From IMG/VR virus record IMGVR_UViG_3300031885_000053, positions 1-39,179 of that record: a stretch of DNA of 39,179 nt. One strand, written 5' to 3'. Made by a program: the position numbers and the translations under genes. Shown in pieces: positions 7,458 through 15,281 of this stretch. Numbering within the stretch: position 1 is the first letter of the stretch; each line of letters opens with the position of its first letter. The DNA is from a virus. The notes beneath the pieces are model-generated. The model was given only the letters and a program-made list of their open reading frames with translations. It was not told where the DNA came from and searched no databases.

Positions 7458-7700
7458 TCACTCAATGTTCACCGTCGGGCCGATGCCATGTTGCCAATCT
7501 TCGGCCATGTCTCGATATATCAGGTTGTACTCGTTGTCGCTGATCCGCCTGATGCGGCGCCAGATGCCGACAACGCGAACCTCCGTGCGCTTCTGGCCGT
7601 CCGGCCCCTCGACGATGCGGCACAGCTGGTCATACTCCGTCCAGAGATAGAGGACTTTGGCTGGTGGCGTCGCGGTCGCCGCTGTGTCTCCCCGTCTCAA
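7458..7700 (-). CDS. hypothetical protein, 80 aa
   Basis: No family recognised. The sequence has a beta-rich middle (VLYLWTEYDQLCRIVEG, then RTEVRVVGIWRRIRRI) and an acidic/aromatic end. The best start is a TTG that overlaps the upstream gene's TGA (TTGA), since the open frame upstream of it has no ribosome site; this fits the coupling pattern here but remains uncertain. The 25-bp gap to the next gene holds only its ribosome site. Confidence 0.6.
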   Translation of the reverse strand: MRRGDTAATATPPAKVLYLWTEYDQLCRIVEGPDGQKRTEVRVVGIWRRIRRISDNEYNLIYRDMAEDWQHGIGPTVNIE

Positions 7701-7897
7701 CTGACGCCTGCCTTCCGCTCTGCCTCGCGCCGATACTCTTCCGTTCGCAGGCAACGCCCGTGCATGTCATGCGCCGCCGACTTACAAAGTCCGTACGGAC
7801 ACCGTCGGGCAATCTCTGTGGCGTCAAACTCGGAGACGCCGGCGTGGCGCAGGCATTCGACAAACCACGCGCGCTGCTCTTGGAGTTCCTGACCCAT
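7697..7897 (-). CDS. small Cys/His-containing protein, 66 aa
   Basis: Starts MGQELQEQRAWFVECLRHAG and contains C15, then CPYGLC and a later HGRC, a set of Cys/His that could bind a metal. AGAGGTGA lies upstream of the ATG. Function unknown. It overlaps the next gene by 4 bp. Confidence 0.65.
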   Translation of the reverse strand: MGQELQEQRAWFVECLRHAGVSEFDATEIARRCPYGLCKSAAHDMHGRCLRTEEYRREAERKAGVS

Positions 7898-7898
7898 G

Positions 7899-8072
7899 CT
7901 ATTTTGTCACCTCTGTCACTGGCTCATATTCCGCACACTCGATAACCCGCCCCGAGACCGGATGTTTACTACACCCTGCCGCCGTGGCGTCAAGAATCTT
8001 ATGCAGCGTCGGGCTGTCCCGCGGCGGCGCGCCGGGGAGGCGGTGAGTGCAGGTATCGCAGGGGCTATCCAC
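7899..8072 (-). CDS. small Cys-rich protein, 57 aa
   Basis: GTG start overlapping the tail of the winged-helix gene, with a GGGGGCGGGGC purine run upstream. The N-terminus MDSPCDTCTHRL holds a CxxC pair, with two more Cys later (AAGCSKH and IECAEY), enough for one zinc site. It is the only plausible use of the interval between its neighbours. Confidence 0.58.
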   Translation of the reverse strand: MDSPCDTCTHRLPGAPPRDSPTLHKILDATAAGCSKHPVSGRVIECAEYEPVTEVTK

Positions 8073-8322
8073 GCCCCGCCCCCTTCTCGCCCACCAACTC
8101 GTACACCGGCGGCCGGCTATGCATAGGCCGCACGCCAATCTGCTTGACCCGGCCCTGCTTACGCAACTTGCGTATCCGCTTCGCCGCTCCGTCGTACGAG
8201 AGGCCGTACTGCTTCATCAACTCGCGGACCGTCATGCCGCCGCTGGCGAGAACGGGCCGGTCTCCCGCCATCGCGTCGCGCCACGCCGCCAGCACGTCGC
8301 TCTCTGTGATCTTGCGACTCAT
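8065..8322 (-). CDS. winged-helix/HTH regulator, 85 aa
   Basis: Residues 29-60 read MTVRELMKQYGLSYDGAAKRIRKLRKQGRVKQI with a positively charged recognition helix, the pattern of a MarR/ArsR-like or phage helix-turn-helix domain that recognises DNA and ends in a wing. It may control the operon, but no operator can be tied to it. I chose ATG 8322 over 8328 because AGAGG sits seven bases upstream and because it forms the usual ATGA overlap with the preceding stop. Confidence 0.75.
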   Translation of the reverse strand: MSRKITESDVLAAWRDAMAGDRPVLASGGMTVRELMKQYGLSYDGAAKRIRKLRKQGRVKQIGVRPMHSRPPVYELVGEKGAGRG

Positions 8323-9164
8323 AGACATACCTCTTGCTCACGAGCCGGAGAGCGCACCCAGTGCCGAGTGTACAAATCCGAGTCGCCTTGCCGCACCACG
8401 CTGCCGCCAATTTGGGGCATAGACTGCCGAGCACCGGGCAGGCGGAAGGCGTAGGGCGTTTTGAGTTGCCAGGCCGGACAGGTGAACGCGATACCGTAGC
8501 CCAGGCTCGTCGGCACACGTATCTCGATGTGGCGGTGTCGGTGTCCGCGAATCAGCACGTCGGGCGGACGGTGTCGCCAACGTCCCGCCTCGGCGTAGGC
8601 TTCGGCTAGTTCTTTCATCACGGCCGTGCTCTCGTAAGTCTGGGAGCCCGTGGAGCCGATGTGGTGCGTGCCGTGCACAAGGCCCTTGCCGAGCCGAATC
8701 CACACCTCCCATCGGGCGTGTCGGCCGTCGCGGTCGGGCACGGCCCCGAGACGCTGGGCCAGGCGCTCTTCCTCAACGCCGCTCGGGCCAACGTGGGCCT
8801 CTGTGCCGCGGATCATATAGAGGCGGCCGCCGCACGCTCGATAGATGGGCGCCAAGACGCGGTAGGCAATCTCGGCCTGGTCGGCGAGGTTGTGGGATAT
8901 CTGCGACGTGCTGCCGTGGTGGACGCCGTCCAGTGTGTCGCCCACAACAAGCACGGCGTACGGCTCGCGGTGGCACGCCTTCGGCACCCAGTCATCCCAG
9001 AACTCTCGCCACCATGACCACACGGCGCGCTGTATCCGAGAAGGCCGATAGTGGCCGCCGTCGTCAAGGGCCGCACCGTCGGGCGGACACAAGCCGAGCC
9101 GACACCCGCAATGCAAGTCTGAGACAACAACAAGGTTGTGTATAGGTCGATTAGCCTTACTCAC
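8319..9164 (-). CDS. calcineurin-like metallophosphoesterase
   Basis: A 281-residue protein with the metal-binding motifs of this superfamily in order: SDLHCG near the N-terminus (DxH), GDTLDG (GDxxD), an RGTEAH element in place of GNHE, and GHRHRH near the C-terminus (GHxH). These ligate two metal ions that hydrolyse phosphate esters; relatives include nucleases such as Mre11/SbcD, protein phosphatases and nucleotidases. Substrate cannot be told from sequence, but phage copies in replication modules are often DNA-related. GTG start at 9164 with AAAGGAG upstream, overlapping the preceding stop (GTGA). Confidence 0.85.
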   Translation of the reverse strand: MSKANRPIHNLVVVSDLHCGCRLGLCPPDGAALDDGGHYRPSRIQRAVWSWWREFWDDWVPKACHREPYAVLVVGDTLDGVHHGSTSQISHNLADQAEIAYRVLAPIYRACGGRLYMIRGTEAHVGPSGVEEERLAQRLGAVPDRDGRHARWEVWIRLGKGLVHGTHHIGSTGSQTYESTAVMKELAEAYAEAGRWRHRPPDVLIRGHRHRHIEIRVPTSLGYGIAFTCPAWQLKTPYAFRLPGARQSMPQIGGSVVRQGDSDLYTRHWVRSPAREQEVCL

Positions 9165-9376
9165 TTGCTCTCCTTTGGCACACGCCACGCCAGCCAGCCC
9201 CAGATCGCCAGTCCGGTATAGACCGCGAAAAGTGCCGCCTGCTCGTAGGCTCCAATGTAGAAATCATAAACCAGCCACGCCGCATCGGCGATGGCCCAAA
9301 CAGCAAAGCCCCATCGGATCTTGCGGATGTTTGCAACCGTCGCCACAAGAGAGGCCAGGGTGACGAGCCACATCAT
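9161..9376 (-). CDS. small membrane protein, PnuC-like fragment
   Basis: A 71-residue hydrophobic protein with three probable membrane segments (about residues 3-15, 23-42 and 47-65). The pattern with AVYTGLAIWGWLAW resembles one part of nicotinamide riboside transporter PnuC and similar short phage membrane proteins, but it is far shorter than PnuC (about 200 residues). ATG at 9376 overlaps the upstream stop by ATGA and has GGAGCCAAAAC upstream. A role as holin cannot be excluded, although the lysozyme gene is 15 kb away. Confidence 0.7.
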   Translation of the reverse strand: MMWLVTLASLVATVANIRKIRWGFAVWAIADAAWLVYDFYIGAYEQAALFAVYTGLAIWGWLAWRVPKESK

Positions 9377-9693
9377 GTTTTGGCTCCAGTGTCGGCGGAC
9401 CTGGCGCCCGGCCTCGCCGCCAGCCGTCTCACCTTGCCCCGCGGCACCAAGTCTTGTATCTCTATCACCCACGGCGCCGGAATGGCCACCACCTCCGACA
9501 GGTTCTGGTTGCCGGGGCACACCGACCCGACAATGATGACCTTCTCGGCATCTTGCTTGACGATCCGGCCGACGGTGCGCACCGTACCGAGCGCCGAGTC
9601 GAGGGCTTCTTCGGCGGTCATCCAACGATTCGACGACGCGGCGTCATGCCACGTGATCTCGACGATCTTCGCGATGCTGTGACGTTTGGCCAT
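9373..9693 (-). CDS. hypothetical phage protein, 106 aa
   Basis: Starts MAKRHSIAKIVEITWHDAASSNRWMT. The N-terminal half followed by TVGRIVKQDAEKVIIVGSV is beta-rich, the style of small phage proteins of unknown role annotated as conserved hypothetical. Its start overlaps the upstream TAA (TAATG). The last 20 residues are basic and low complexity. Confidence 0.72.
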   Translation of the reverse strand: MAKRHSIAKIVEITWHDAASSNRWMTAEEALDSALGTVRTVGRIVKQDAEKVIIVGSVCPGNQNLSEVVAIPAPWVIEIQDLVPRGKVRRLAARPGARSADTGAKT

Positions 9694-9896
9694 TAGTCGA
9701 TACCCTTAATGATGGTCTGGTGCGGGATGCCCAAGACGGCGCCGAGAGCCAGGATGTCGTCGGCGGCGCCGCGACGCGTGCCGGGATTGGGCGGCTTTCG
9801 CAGCAAGAATGTTGCCGGGTCGAGCCGCCCCGCCGCGGCGAGATAGGCATAGTGCAAGGCGCGCGTCGTGTCGTCGCTGGGCCTGGGACGGGTCAC
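9693..9896 (-). CDS. hypothetical protein, 67 aa
   Basis: A helical basic protein (ALHYAYLAAAGRLDPATF, then DDILALGAVLGIPHQTI) whose second half could be a helix-turn-helix. GTG start with AAGGAG upstream, overlapping the stop of the coiled-coil gene (GTGA). Function unknown. Confidence 0.68.
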   Translation of the reverse strand: MTRPRPSDDTTRALHYAYLAAAGRLDPATFLLRKPPNPGTRRGAADDILALGAVLGIPHQTIIKGID

Positions 9897-11887
9897 ATGG
9901 ACTCCTTGGAGCGGACGGGCTTGTAGGCGCAGGGGTTATCGGGGTGTCGCTGCAATCGTCCGGCAGCAAAAAGTTGTTCGCCGAGATAAGCGGCGGTCGA
10001 TCCGGGCGTTACGGATGTCCAGCCGGTTTGCCAGTCAAGATACTCTTCGGTTTCGTCCTCAAAGTGGACGAACTTCTCATCGAGTAGCGTTGCGTTCAGC
10101 CTGTCATTCTCTTTCTCGGCGGCACCTAATGCCTCTCCGGCCTCGCGTACCGCCACGCGAGAGTCGGCGACGGCGGCGTCGGCTCGCGCGGCGTAGGCCT
10201 CGGCGGCGACGCGGGCCGCGGAGGTAATAGCCAAATTATTCCGCAGGTCCTCAATCTCGGCCCGCTGCTTATCCCATACAATCTCAATGACTACTGGATG
10301 GGCCAAGACTCGGCACTTGAGACAATGTGTGCCGTGGTTAATCAGCGATCCGCATTGCGGACAAACGCGGTACATCTTCGGTCCATCGGGCGGCCAGTTC
10401 GCGGCGAGTTGGTTCTGAAGCATGGTGACGTGGGCCTCGGCGGCGCCGGCGCGGTTCTCGGCTATAGCCAAGAGCCACCCATACCGGCCCTGCTCGGCCA
10501 CGCGATAGAGCGCCTCGGCGGCGGCACGGCCCTTGGCTTCGGCCCGCAACTTAGAGATCTCGTCGGTGTCGGCGCGAAGGTTAGCCTCGTGTTCGTCTAT
10601 GGCCGTCAGCAGCGACAGAATGTTAGCGCGTTGCCGGGTGCACCGCTCGTCCAGTTCCTTGGCGCGCTTCTCGACATGGAACAACCGACCGTGGGCGACA
10701 AGAACGGCGGCATTGGCGGCGTCGCGCTCTTTCTCAGCCCTCTCGGCGCGGCACACCTGGCAATCGTCATAGTCGTCACCGTCACCGTCAATGTCGATAC
10801 AGCTCAAGAGATACCGGCGCGCGTGGACGCAGTCGCAGCCGTCCGTTTCCGCGCCGGGGGTGTCGAGAAACTTGATGCGGGCCTCAGCGGCGCCGGCACG
10901 CTTGTTGGCGGTGGCACACTGGTCCACCAGCGTCGAGATAAGCACGTCAACGCAGTTGCGGCCCGCGTGTTGACGTACCAGGGCGTTCAGGTCCAGGCCC
11001 GCCGCTTTCGCCCAACTGAAGCATGGCAGGATATAGTTATCTTCGTAGTTTCGCCACTTGTCGGTAGCGGCGGCAAGTTTTCGGCTCAGCGCTTCCACGG
11101 CGGCCGATCCGGTACGGGCTTCGGCTGTCTCGGCGCGCTTGTCGGCGCTATCGCGCTCGGCCTCGGCCTTATCGGCGTGGACATTAGCGTCGACGGCCCG
11201 CTTCGTGGCCGCGTCCCTCTCGGCCCGCGCGGCGTCACGCTCATTCTCGGCAGCGCACTTCCACGTCGACATCTGGCACAGTTGGCTGTTCAACTCTGAG
11301 ATGGCGGTGTCGGCGCTATCGCGCTCGGCCTCGGCCTTCTCGGCGCGTTGCGTGGCGTCACGCTCACGCCGAAGCGTTGCTTCGTATACTTGTTGGTTAG
11401 CGTCTGCGTTTATTGTTGCCAAGTCTTGGGCGGCCCGCAGAGTTGCCTCGGCCTTCTTGGCACGCTCTTGGGCGTCGTCGGCTCGTTTGGTGGCGAGGGC
11501 GTGACGCCCCAGTACCCCGTCACGCTCGGCCCGCATCTTGCCTAACTGTACCGTCAGGCACTGCACACCGCCGCGCTGGTGGAGCCAGACCACCCATTGC
11601 TTGTCCGCGTTTATGCCGTCGTCCCGATCTATCCATTCACTTCCGCAGTCGGGGCACGTCGGGCCGGTCTCGCCGGTGGCTGTGGCGGCGTGTACTTTCA
11701 TGGCAGCGAGTTCGCGCTCGTAGCAGGCGGGTGGGCGAGATTCCCATTGCCAAATACTAAGAGAACGGCGAGCCACGCGACCACAGTTCATTATGGCCCG
11801 TTCAGTTCCGTCAATATTAGTAAGTCTCGTTCCCAGAGATGCCCCGCAGTCGGGGCACTTCGTCGGAGCCGTCTCGATATCAGCCAT
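9893..11887 (-). CDS. large Ala-rich coiled-coil protein with zinc ribbons
   Basis: About 664 residues. Residues 1-60 hold the zinc-ribbon module shared with the genes at 6379 and 7208 (CPDCGASLG, NCGR, WQW, CYERELAAMK). A second Cys pair (CPDCGSEW) follows near residue 78. Then come long coiled-coil runs rich in AEAERDSAD and KRAxxAEAR heptads, a Cys-rich patch near the middle (CDCVHARRY, CQVCRAERA) and another ribbon (CPQCGSL, then CLKC) near residue 500. The C-terminal 50 residues are non-repetitive. It could be a scaffold or DNA-organising protein; no enzyme motif is visible. ATG at 11887 with AAAGGAGAAGG upstream, overlapping the upstream gene by 8 bp. Confidence 0.8.
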   Translation of the reverse strand: MADIETAPTKCPDCGASLGTRLTNIDGTERAIMNCGRVARRSLSIWQWESRPPACYERELAAMKVHAATATGETGPTCPDCGSEWIDRDDGINADKQWVVWLHQRGGVQCLTVQLGKMRAERDGVLGRHALATKRADDAQERAKKAEATLRAAQDLATINADANQQVYEATLRRERDATQRAEKAEAERDSADTAISELNSQLCQMSTWKCAAENERDAARAERDAATKRAVDANVHADKAEAERDSADKRAETAEARTGSAAVEALSRKLAAATDKWRNYEDNYILPCFSWAKAAGLDLNALVRQHAGRNCVDVLISTLVDQCATANKRAGAAEARIKFLDTPGAETDGCDCVHARRYLLSCIDIDGDGDDYDDCQVCRAERAEKERDAANAAVLVAHGRLFHVEKRAKELDERCTRQRANILSLLTAIDEHEANLRADTDEISKLRAEAKGRAAAEALYRVAEQGRYGWLLAIAENRAGAAEAHVTMLQNQLAANWPPDGPKMYRVCPQCGSLINHGTHCLKCRVLAHPVVIEIVWDKQRAEIEDLRNNLAITSAARVAAEAYAARADAAVADSRVAVREAGEALGAAEKENDRLNATLLDEKFVHFEDETEEYLDWQTGWTSVTPGSTAAYLGEQLFAAGRLQRHPDNPCAYKPVRSKESM

Positions 11888-12920
11888 TGACCTTCTCCTT
11901 TTCACCCGCCGCCCTGTACCGCGGCATATCGTCCAGTTCCGCCGGCAACACGCCGCGCTTGACCATCGTTTCCGTGTGGGCCAGGAACATCAGATTGCAC
12001 AGCACCGCCGCGGCGTGATCCTCGTCGTCGTCTCCCGCCGCGACGGCGATCATGTGCCGCATAGTGCTCTCCGTAGTTCTCGCCAGGGGGATACCCCGCT
12101 CCCAGTTGCGGGGGTTGTACTTCTGGGCGCCAAGGTCTAGCCACGCCACAAGTCGGCGCAGGGCCGCCGTGGGCGGGAAGTCCAGCGACAGGGGCCGGCC
12201 GGCGATAACGAACATGGCGTTCCATGAGGCGAGGGCGAGCCAGTCGGCATCGGCGCGACCGTCACGCCACGCCTGGAGGTACGCCCACGCCTTCATCAGC
12301 GTTCGCGTGCCATCGAGGTTTGGCTGTCCCTCGTGCGCGGCCGCGGCGTCGGCGAGTCGCCACAGCCAGCACGGGCTCAAGAGACCAACCGGCGGCTTGT
12401 CGCCGGCGGCGTCGCGCACGGCGCCGGTCGAGAACTCTTGCCGGGTGCCGCTGTCGCGCATGGTGGGGCTGAAGGCGGGTGGCGGCTCAACGTCCGTGCC
12501 GGGGCCGCCCTGGATGTAGGGCTTGGAGCGAATGACGGCTCCGGCGGGTGACGTGGTGCCACTCGCCACAACGCGCACCGGGGCGACAGCACCGCCGTCA
12601 AGGTGCAGAGGAAACTTCGGATCAATGACCACGTTGTCTCCTTTGGTTAGAAATTCGATAATGTACTCATCGAGTCTGGGTATCAGCACTTGCAGGCGAC
12701 GGCCCAACTCTTTGAGCCAGTCGGGCGTAGCGTTTTTGATTTCTTGCTGTGTAAACCTGCGATCAAACATGTACCTAACCCTACGCCAGTCGTCGGCGGC
12801 GCCGGGCGCATCGGCGGGAGCAGTGCTCTTGCGGACGGAAACCCTGGCAGCCTTGCCAGCATCGAGAGCATCCCATCGACCGTCCTCGCGGTACACCCTG
12901 AACGGGGGTTGCGTGCTCAT
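11880..12920 (-). CDS. dATP/dGTP diphosphohydrolase-like protein (DUF5664 type)
   Basis: A 346-residue protein. The C-terminal half matches the family often annotated as dATP/dGTP diphosphohydrolase, N-terminal: GDKPPVGLLSP, then LDLGAQKYNPRNWERG and RHMIAVAAGDDDEDHAAAVL. Acidic and His residues in the last motif probably bind metal. Family members linked to diaminopurine (Z) phages are called MazZ and convert dGTP to dGMP; many other phages carry related domains. The N-terminal ~150 residues are unrelated and unrecognised. ATG at 12920 overlaps the HD gene's stop by ATGA, with GGGGAGAGCAA upstream, so the two are coupled. Confidence 0.78.
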   Translation of the reverse strand: MSTQPPFRVYREDGRWDALDAGKAARVSVRKSTAPADAPGAADDWRRVRYMFDRRFTQQEIKNATPDWLKELGRRLQVLIPRLDEYIIEFLTKGDNVVIDPKFPLHLDGGAVAPVRVVASGTTSPAGAVIRSKPYIQGGPGTDVEPPPAFSPTMRDSGTRQEFSTGAVRDAAGDKPPVGLLSPCWLWRLADAAAAHEGQPNLDGTRTLMKAWAYLQAWRDGRADADWLALASWNAMFVIAGRPLSLDFPPTAALRRLVAWLDLGAQKYNPRNWERGIPLARTTESTMRHMIAVAAGDDDEDHAAAVLCNLMFLAHTETMVKRGVLPAELDDMPRYRAAGEKEKVNG

Positions 12921-13675
12921 TTGCTCTCCCCTCTCAGCCTGTGGTACTCGTCCAGGAACAGTGCCTCTGCCGCCATCGGCGGGTGACACTTAATCCTTTT
13001 CTGCGCCGCCCGGTCCGGTCGCACGCCGGCGACATACATCTTCCACAAGCCGTAACCCATGCCGAGCCGGGCTGCCTCCGTCATCGTCTCAATCTGATCG
13101 GCCCTGTGGACTATGGCTTCCTCGTCTTTCGTTGGCGGCGCGATGCCGAGGTCGCGTAGGATGGCGGCCTGGAAGCGGGCCTCGATCTCGGCGTAGCCAC
13201 CAAGGGCTTGTTTGATCGGCGTCGCCATGTCTCGCAAGCCGCACCCCTCGGCGGCATCGTGCAAGAGGCCAAGCAGCTGAATCCACGGCACACAGTTGCC
13301 AAGTATTTGCGCCGTGCGGACGCAGTGCTCGGCCACGGTCAATCGTGGATTGGTCTGACCCGAGAACCGATACTCGCCGGCGAGGCCGTAGGCGACGCAC
13401 TCGATGGTGAAGGTGCCGGGCGGCGGGTCGGTGTGAATCGGAACCCGCGCGTGGCTGTAAATCTCAATCCATGCATCGGTGTCGGGGGCGGGGGGCGACT
13501 CCACGGTGCGGATAGCGCCATCGTCGCCGACAAGGTGTCCGGGTGGCCAGTATCCCCGGCCTGCGGCGGCCTGCGGCGCGGCGGGCAAAACGACCTTGGC
13601 GGGAGCTGTCCAACACCAAAAGCACACGTTGCCCGTATTGTCGACGGGTCGTCCACACTTGCGGCAGTAGAGCAT
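12917..13675 (-). CDS. HD-domain phosphohydrolase with N-terminal zinc ribbon
   Basis: A 252-residue protein. Residues 4-21 hold CRKC and CFWC, a zinc ribbon. After a linker, the HD domain shows AEHCVRTAQ (H117), LLGLLHDAAEG (H139, D140) and a later HRADQIE (D193), the HxxHD-D set that binds metal in YfbR-type 5'-nucleotidases and phage dNTP triphosphohydrolases, including DatZ of Z-genome phages. It probably removes or trims a nucleotide pool component; which one is unknown. ATG at 13675 has AAAGGAG with good spacing; the frame upstream is open but overlaps the previous gene. Confidence 0.82.
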   Translation of the reverse strand: MLYCRKCGRPVDNTGNVCFWCWTAPAKVVLPAAPQAAAGRGYWPPGHLVGDDGAIRTVESPPAPDTDAWIEIYSHARVPIHTDPPPGTFTIECVAYGLAGEYRFSGQTNPRLTVAEHCVRTAQILGNCVPWIQLLGLLHDAAEGCGLRDMATPIKQALGGYAEIEARFQAAILRDLGIAPPTKDEEAIVHRADQIETMTEAARLGMGYGLWKMYVAGVRPDRAAQKRIKCHPPMAAEALFLDEYHRLRGESK

Positions 13676-13677
13676 AT

Positions 13678-14391
13678 CTACTCCTTTGCCAGACTGTACG
13701 GGCCGGCCCGGCTGGCTAGAGAATACGGCGGTCGCCGGCGGATCGACGCGGGTAGCGACTTCGGTAAATACGGGCTGGAGTGCCCTATCGTTTCTTCGGC
13801 GGCCACCGGCGCCTTTTTCTTGCCGCCCGGCTCGCCCCGTAGCGCCGTCTTGCATCGCTTGGCACACCCCTCGGCGGCGCGGGCCCTGGCCTTAAGTATC
13901 GCCCGGTCTTTGATGTCCTCGCCGCCGAATAGGCCTCGGCGGTAGGAGTCGAGCAAGACGTCAAAGTCTGTGATCTTTGCACTCATCGACCGCTTCATGG
14001 CAAGGTCAAACCGCTCGTACATATCTGCCGTTCCGTCTAGCACCAGCCAGTACGCATCGAATAGGTACTTGCGCGCCGCCGCCTCGGCGTCGGCAAGTTC
14101 CCGAGCTGCTGCCGTAGCCGGCGGCGCCTTGGGCTGCTTATGCTCGGCGAGGGACTGTTTGCGCTCAGCGAGCGACTGGTTAATCATGGCTGATACCAGG
14201 CCGGCCGCCAAATCCTCGATGGCCGCCACCTCGGCGACGCCGCGCGTCATGTCCGGCGGCAACTTGTCAGCCAGATATGAGGCTATCGTATCGTGCACGA
14301 CTTCGCGCGTGCGGCACTGGGCCAAGACCTGGCGCCAGTGAATACGGCGCTGCCGCGACGTGATGGTGTACCATTCGGCTGACTTACTCAC
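13678..14391 (-). CDS. hypothetical protein, 237 aa
   Basis: A mainly helical protein. The N-terminus (MSKSAEWYTITSRQRRIHWR) and middle (LADAEAAARKYLFDAYWLVLDG) show no known motif. The last 50 residues are basic, Pro/Ser-rich and probably disordered. GTG start with AGGAAGG upstream, overlapping the VRR-NUC gene by 8 bp. Context between a nuclease and the HD enzyme suggests a DNA-metabolism role only by position. Confidence 0.68.
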   Translation of the reverse strand: MSKSAEWYTITSRQRRIHWRQVLAQCRTREVVHDTIASYLADKLPPDMTRGVAEVAAIEDLAAGLVSAMINQSLAERKQSLAEHKQPKAPPATAAARELADAEAAARKYLFDAYWLVLDGTADMYERFDLAMKRSMSAKITDFDVLLDSYRRGLFGGEDIKDRAILKARARAAEGCAKRCKTALRGEPGGKKKAPVAAEETIGHSSPYLPKSLPASIRRRPPYSLASRAGPYSLAKE

Positions 14392-14809
14392 TCGTCATCC
14401 CTTCCTGTTCCAGCGTCGGCTCGGAGGCCACGATACCCTCCTGCCGTGCGTTGATCGCCCGTGCCACGTCGCCGGCACTGCGGGCCAAGACGTAGATACC
14501 GCCGAATCGCGTCACCATCTTCTCGTAGTCGCCCTGCTCTCGCCGCTGTGTATCAGCGCCGGCCTTGACCTCGACCTCCAGCCGCACCCCGTCGTGCGGC
14601 CGGTAGAACACGGCTTCACACCGCGGGCACGTGGTGGCCATGCGCAGCCGCAGGATGCCGGTCAAGTCGGCCTGGCCGGCGACGCCGAATCGCACGAGCC
14701 GGCCGCCGTACCTCGCCGCGCCGACACTGGCCGGCCAGATCCGCATGTCGGGCCGCGTGCCGTACTCGGCCAGAATGGCGCGAAGGATGGTGTTATGGTT
14801 ATGACCCAT
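14384..14809 (-). CDS. VRR-NUC type nuclease with Cys pair
   Basis: About 141 residues with the PD-(D/E)xK-like VRR-NUC core: RFGVAGQADLTGILRLR supplies the Asp, and GVRLEVEVKAGADTQRREQ supplies the E-x-K and the Gln after it. Known family members cut branched or nicked DNA (FAN1) or act as phage replication-associated nucleases. A CPRC pair is inserted before the E-x-K strand. The ATG at 14809 fits the family's usual N-terminus (an ILRA...GTRPDMRIW pattern); an in-frame TTG at 14827 is possible. Neither start has a clear ribosome site, so it may depend on the upstream frame at 14799-14996. Confidence 0.8.
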   Translation of the reverse strand: MGHNHNTILRAILAEYGTRPDMRIWPASVGAARYGGRLVRFGVAGQADLTGILRLRMATTCPRCEAVFYRPHDGVRLEVEVKAGADTQRREQGDYEKMVTRFGGIYVLARSAGDVARAINARQEGIVASEPTLEQEGMTSE

Positions 14810-14996
14810 TGGCGCAGTCCGAATCAAAGGCCGTCCGAGAGCCTTCCCAAGTTCCTCGCCACCTCTTGCTAAGTCGAATGGCTCGCTCTACAACCGCGCG
14901 GCTTTTACATGATTCGCTCTCGCCAGGACTCTCAGTTCTTGCCGCCGAAGCAAGCAAGACCCGACCCGGCGAGAGCGCTTCTGTTTTTGTGATCAT
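14799..14996 (-). CDS. possible 65-codon gene, doubtful
   Basis: An open frame starts with ATG 7 bp after the preceding gene's stop, with AGAGGGAT in the right position, and overlaps the nuclease start by 11 bp, as coupled genes do here. The product is basic, with many Ser, Arg and Ala, and matches nothing. The DNA contains a 10-bp inverted repeat (14915-14924 and 14968-14977), so the interval might instead be a regulatory leader. Confidence 0.35.
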   Translation of the reverse strand: MITKTEALSPGRVLLASAARTESPGESESCKSRAVVERAIRLSKRWRGTWEGSRTAFDSDCANGS

Positions 14997-15002
14997 ATCC
15001 CT

Positions 15003-15281
15003 CTACCTCGCCGCCCGTCTCGCCTTCTGTCTCGCCCGCTGCCCCGCTATCGCCGCCCGCTGCGGCCCCAACTCTCTCGGCAACACCCCCGCCTGGACGA
15101 GCCGCCGCCGCGCCAGCCGCATCACCCGCGCGTGCGGCCGGGCGAACTGATGCAGTTGCTTGTCGGTCAGGCCGGCCAGGGCCTTCAAGATGATGGCCGG
15201 GTTGTTGCCGACATGGTCGGCGGCCAGCAGGGCCTTCTCGAGCGCCGCGTAGGCCGAGGCAATCTCTTGTTGATTGGTCAC
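15003..15281 (-). CDS. hypothetical protein, 92 aa
   Basis: Helical, with a strongly basic C-terminal third (RQKARRAAR end) that could bind nucleic acid. GTG start with GGAGG eight bases upstream, overlapping the upstream stop (GTGA). No family recognised. Confidence 0.7.
   Translation of the reverse strand: MTNQQEIASAYAALEKALLAADHVGNNPAIILKALAGLTDKQLHQFARPHARVMRLARRRLVQAGVLPRELGPQRAAIAGQRARQKARRAAR

Noticed and set aside
11880-13675. Definite assignment as a diaminopurine (Z) genome phage
   Set aside because: PurZ and a Z-type polymerase are not in the window, and the two enzyme families are also common in ordinary phages.
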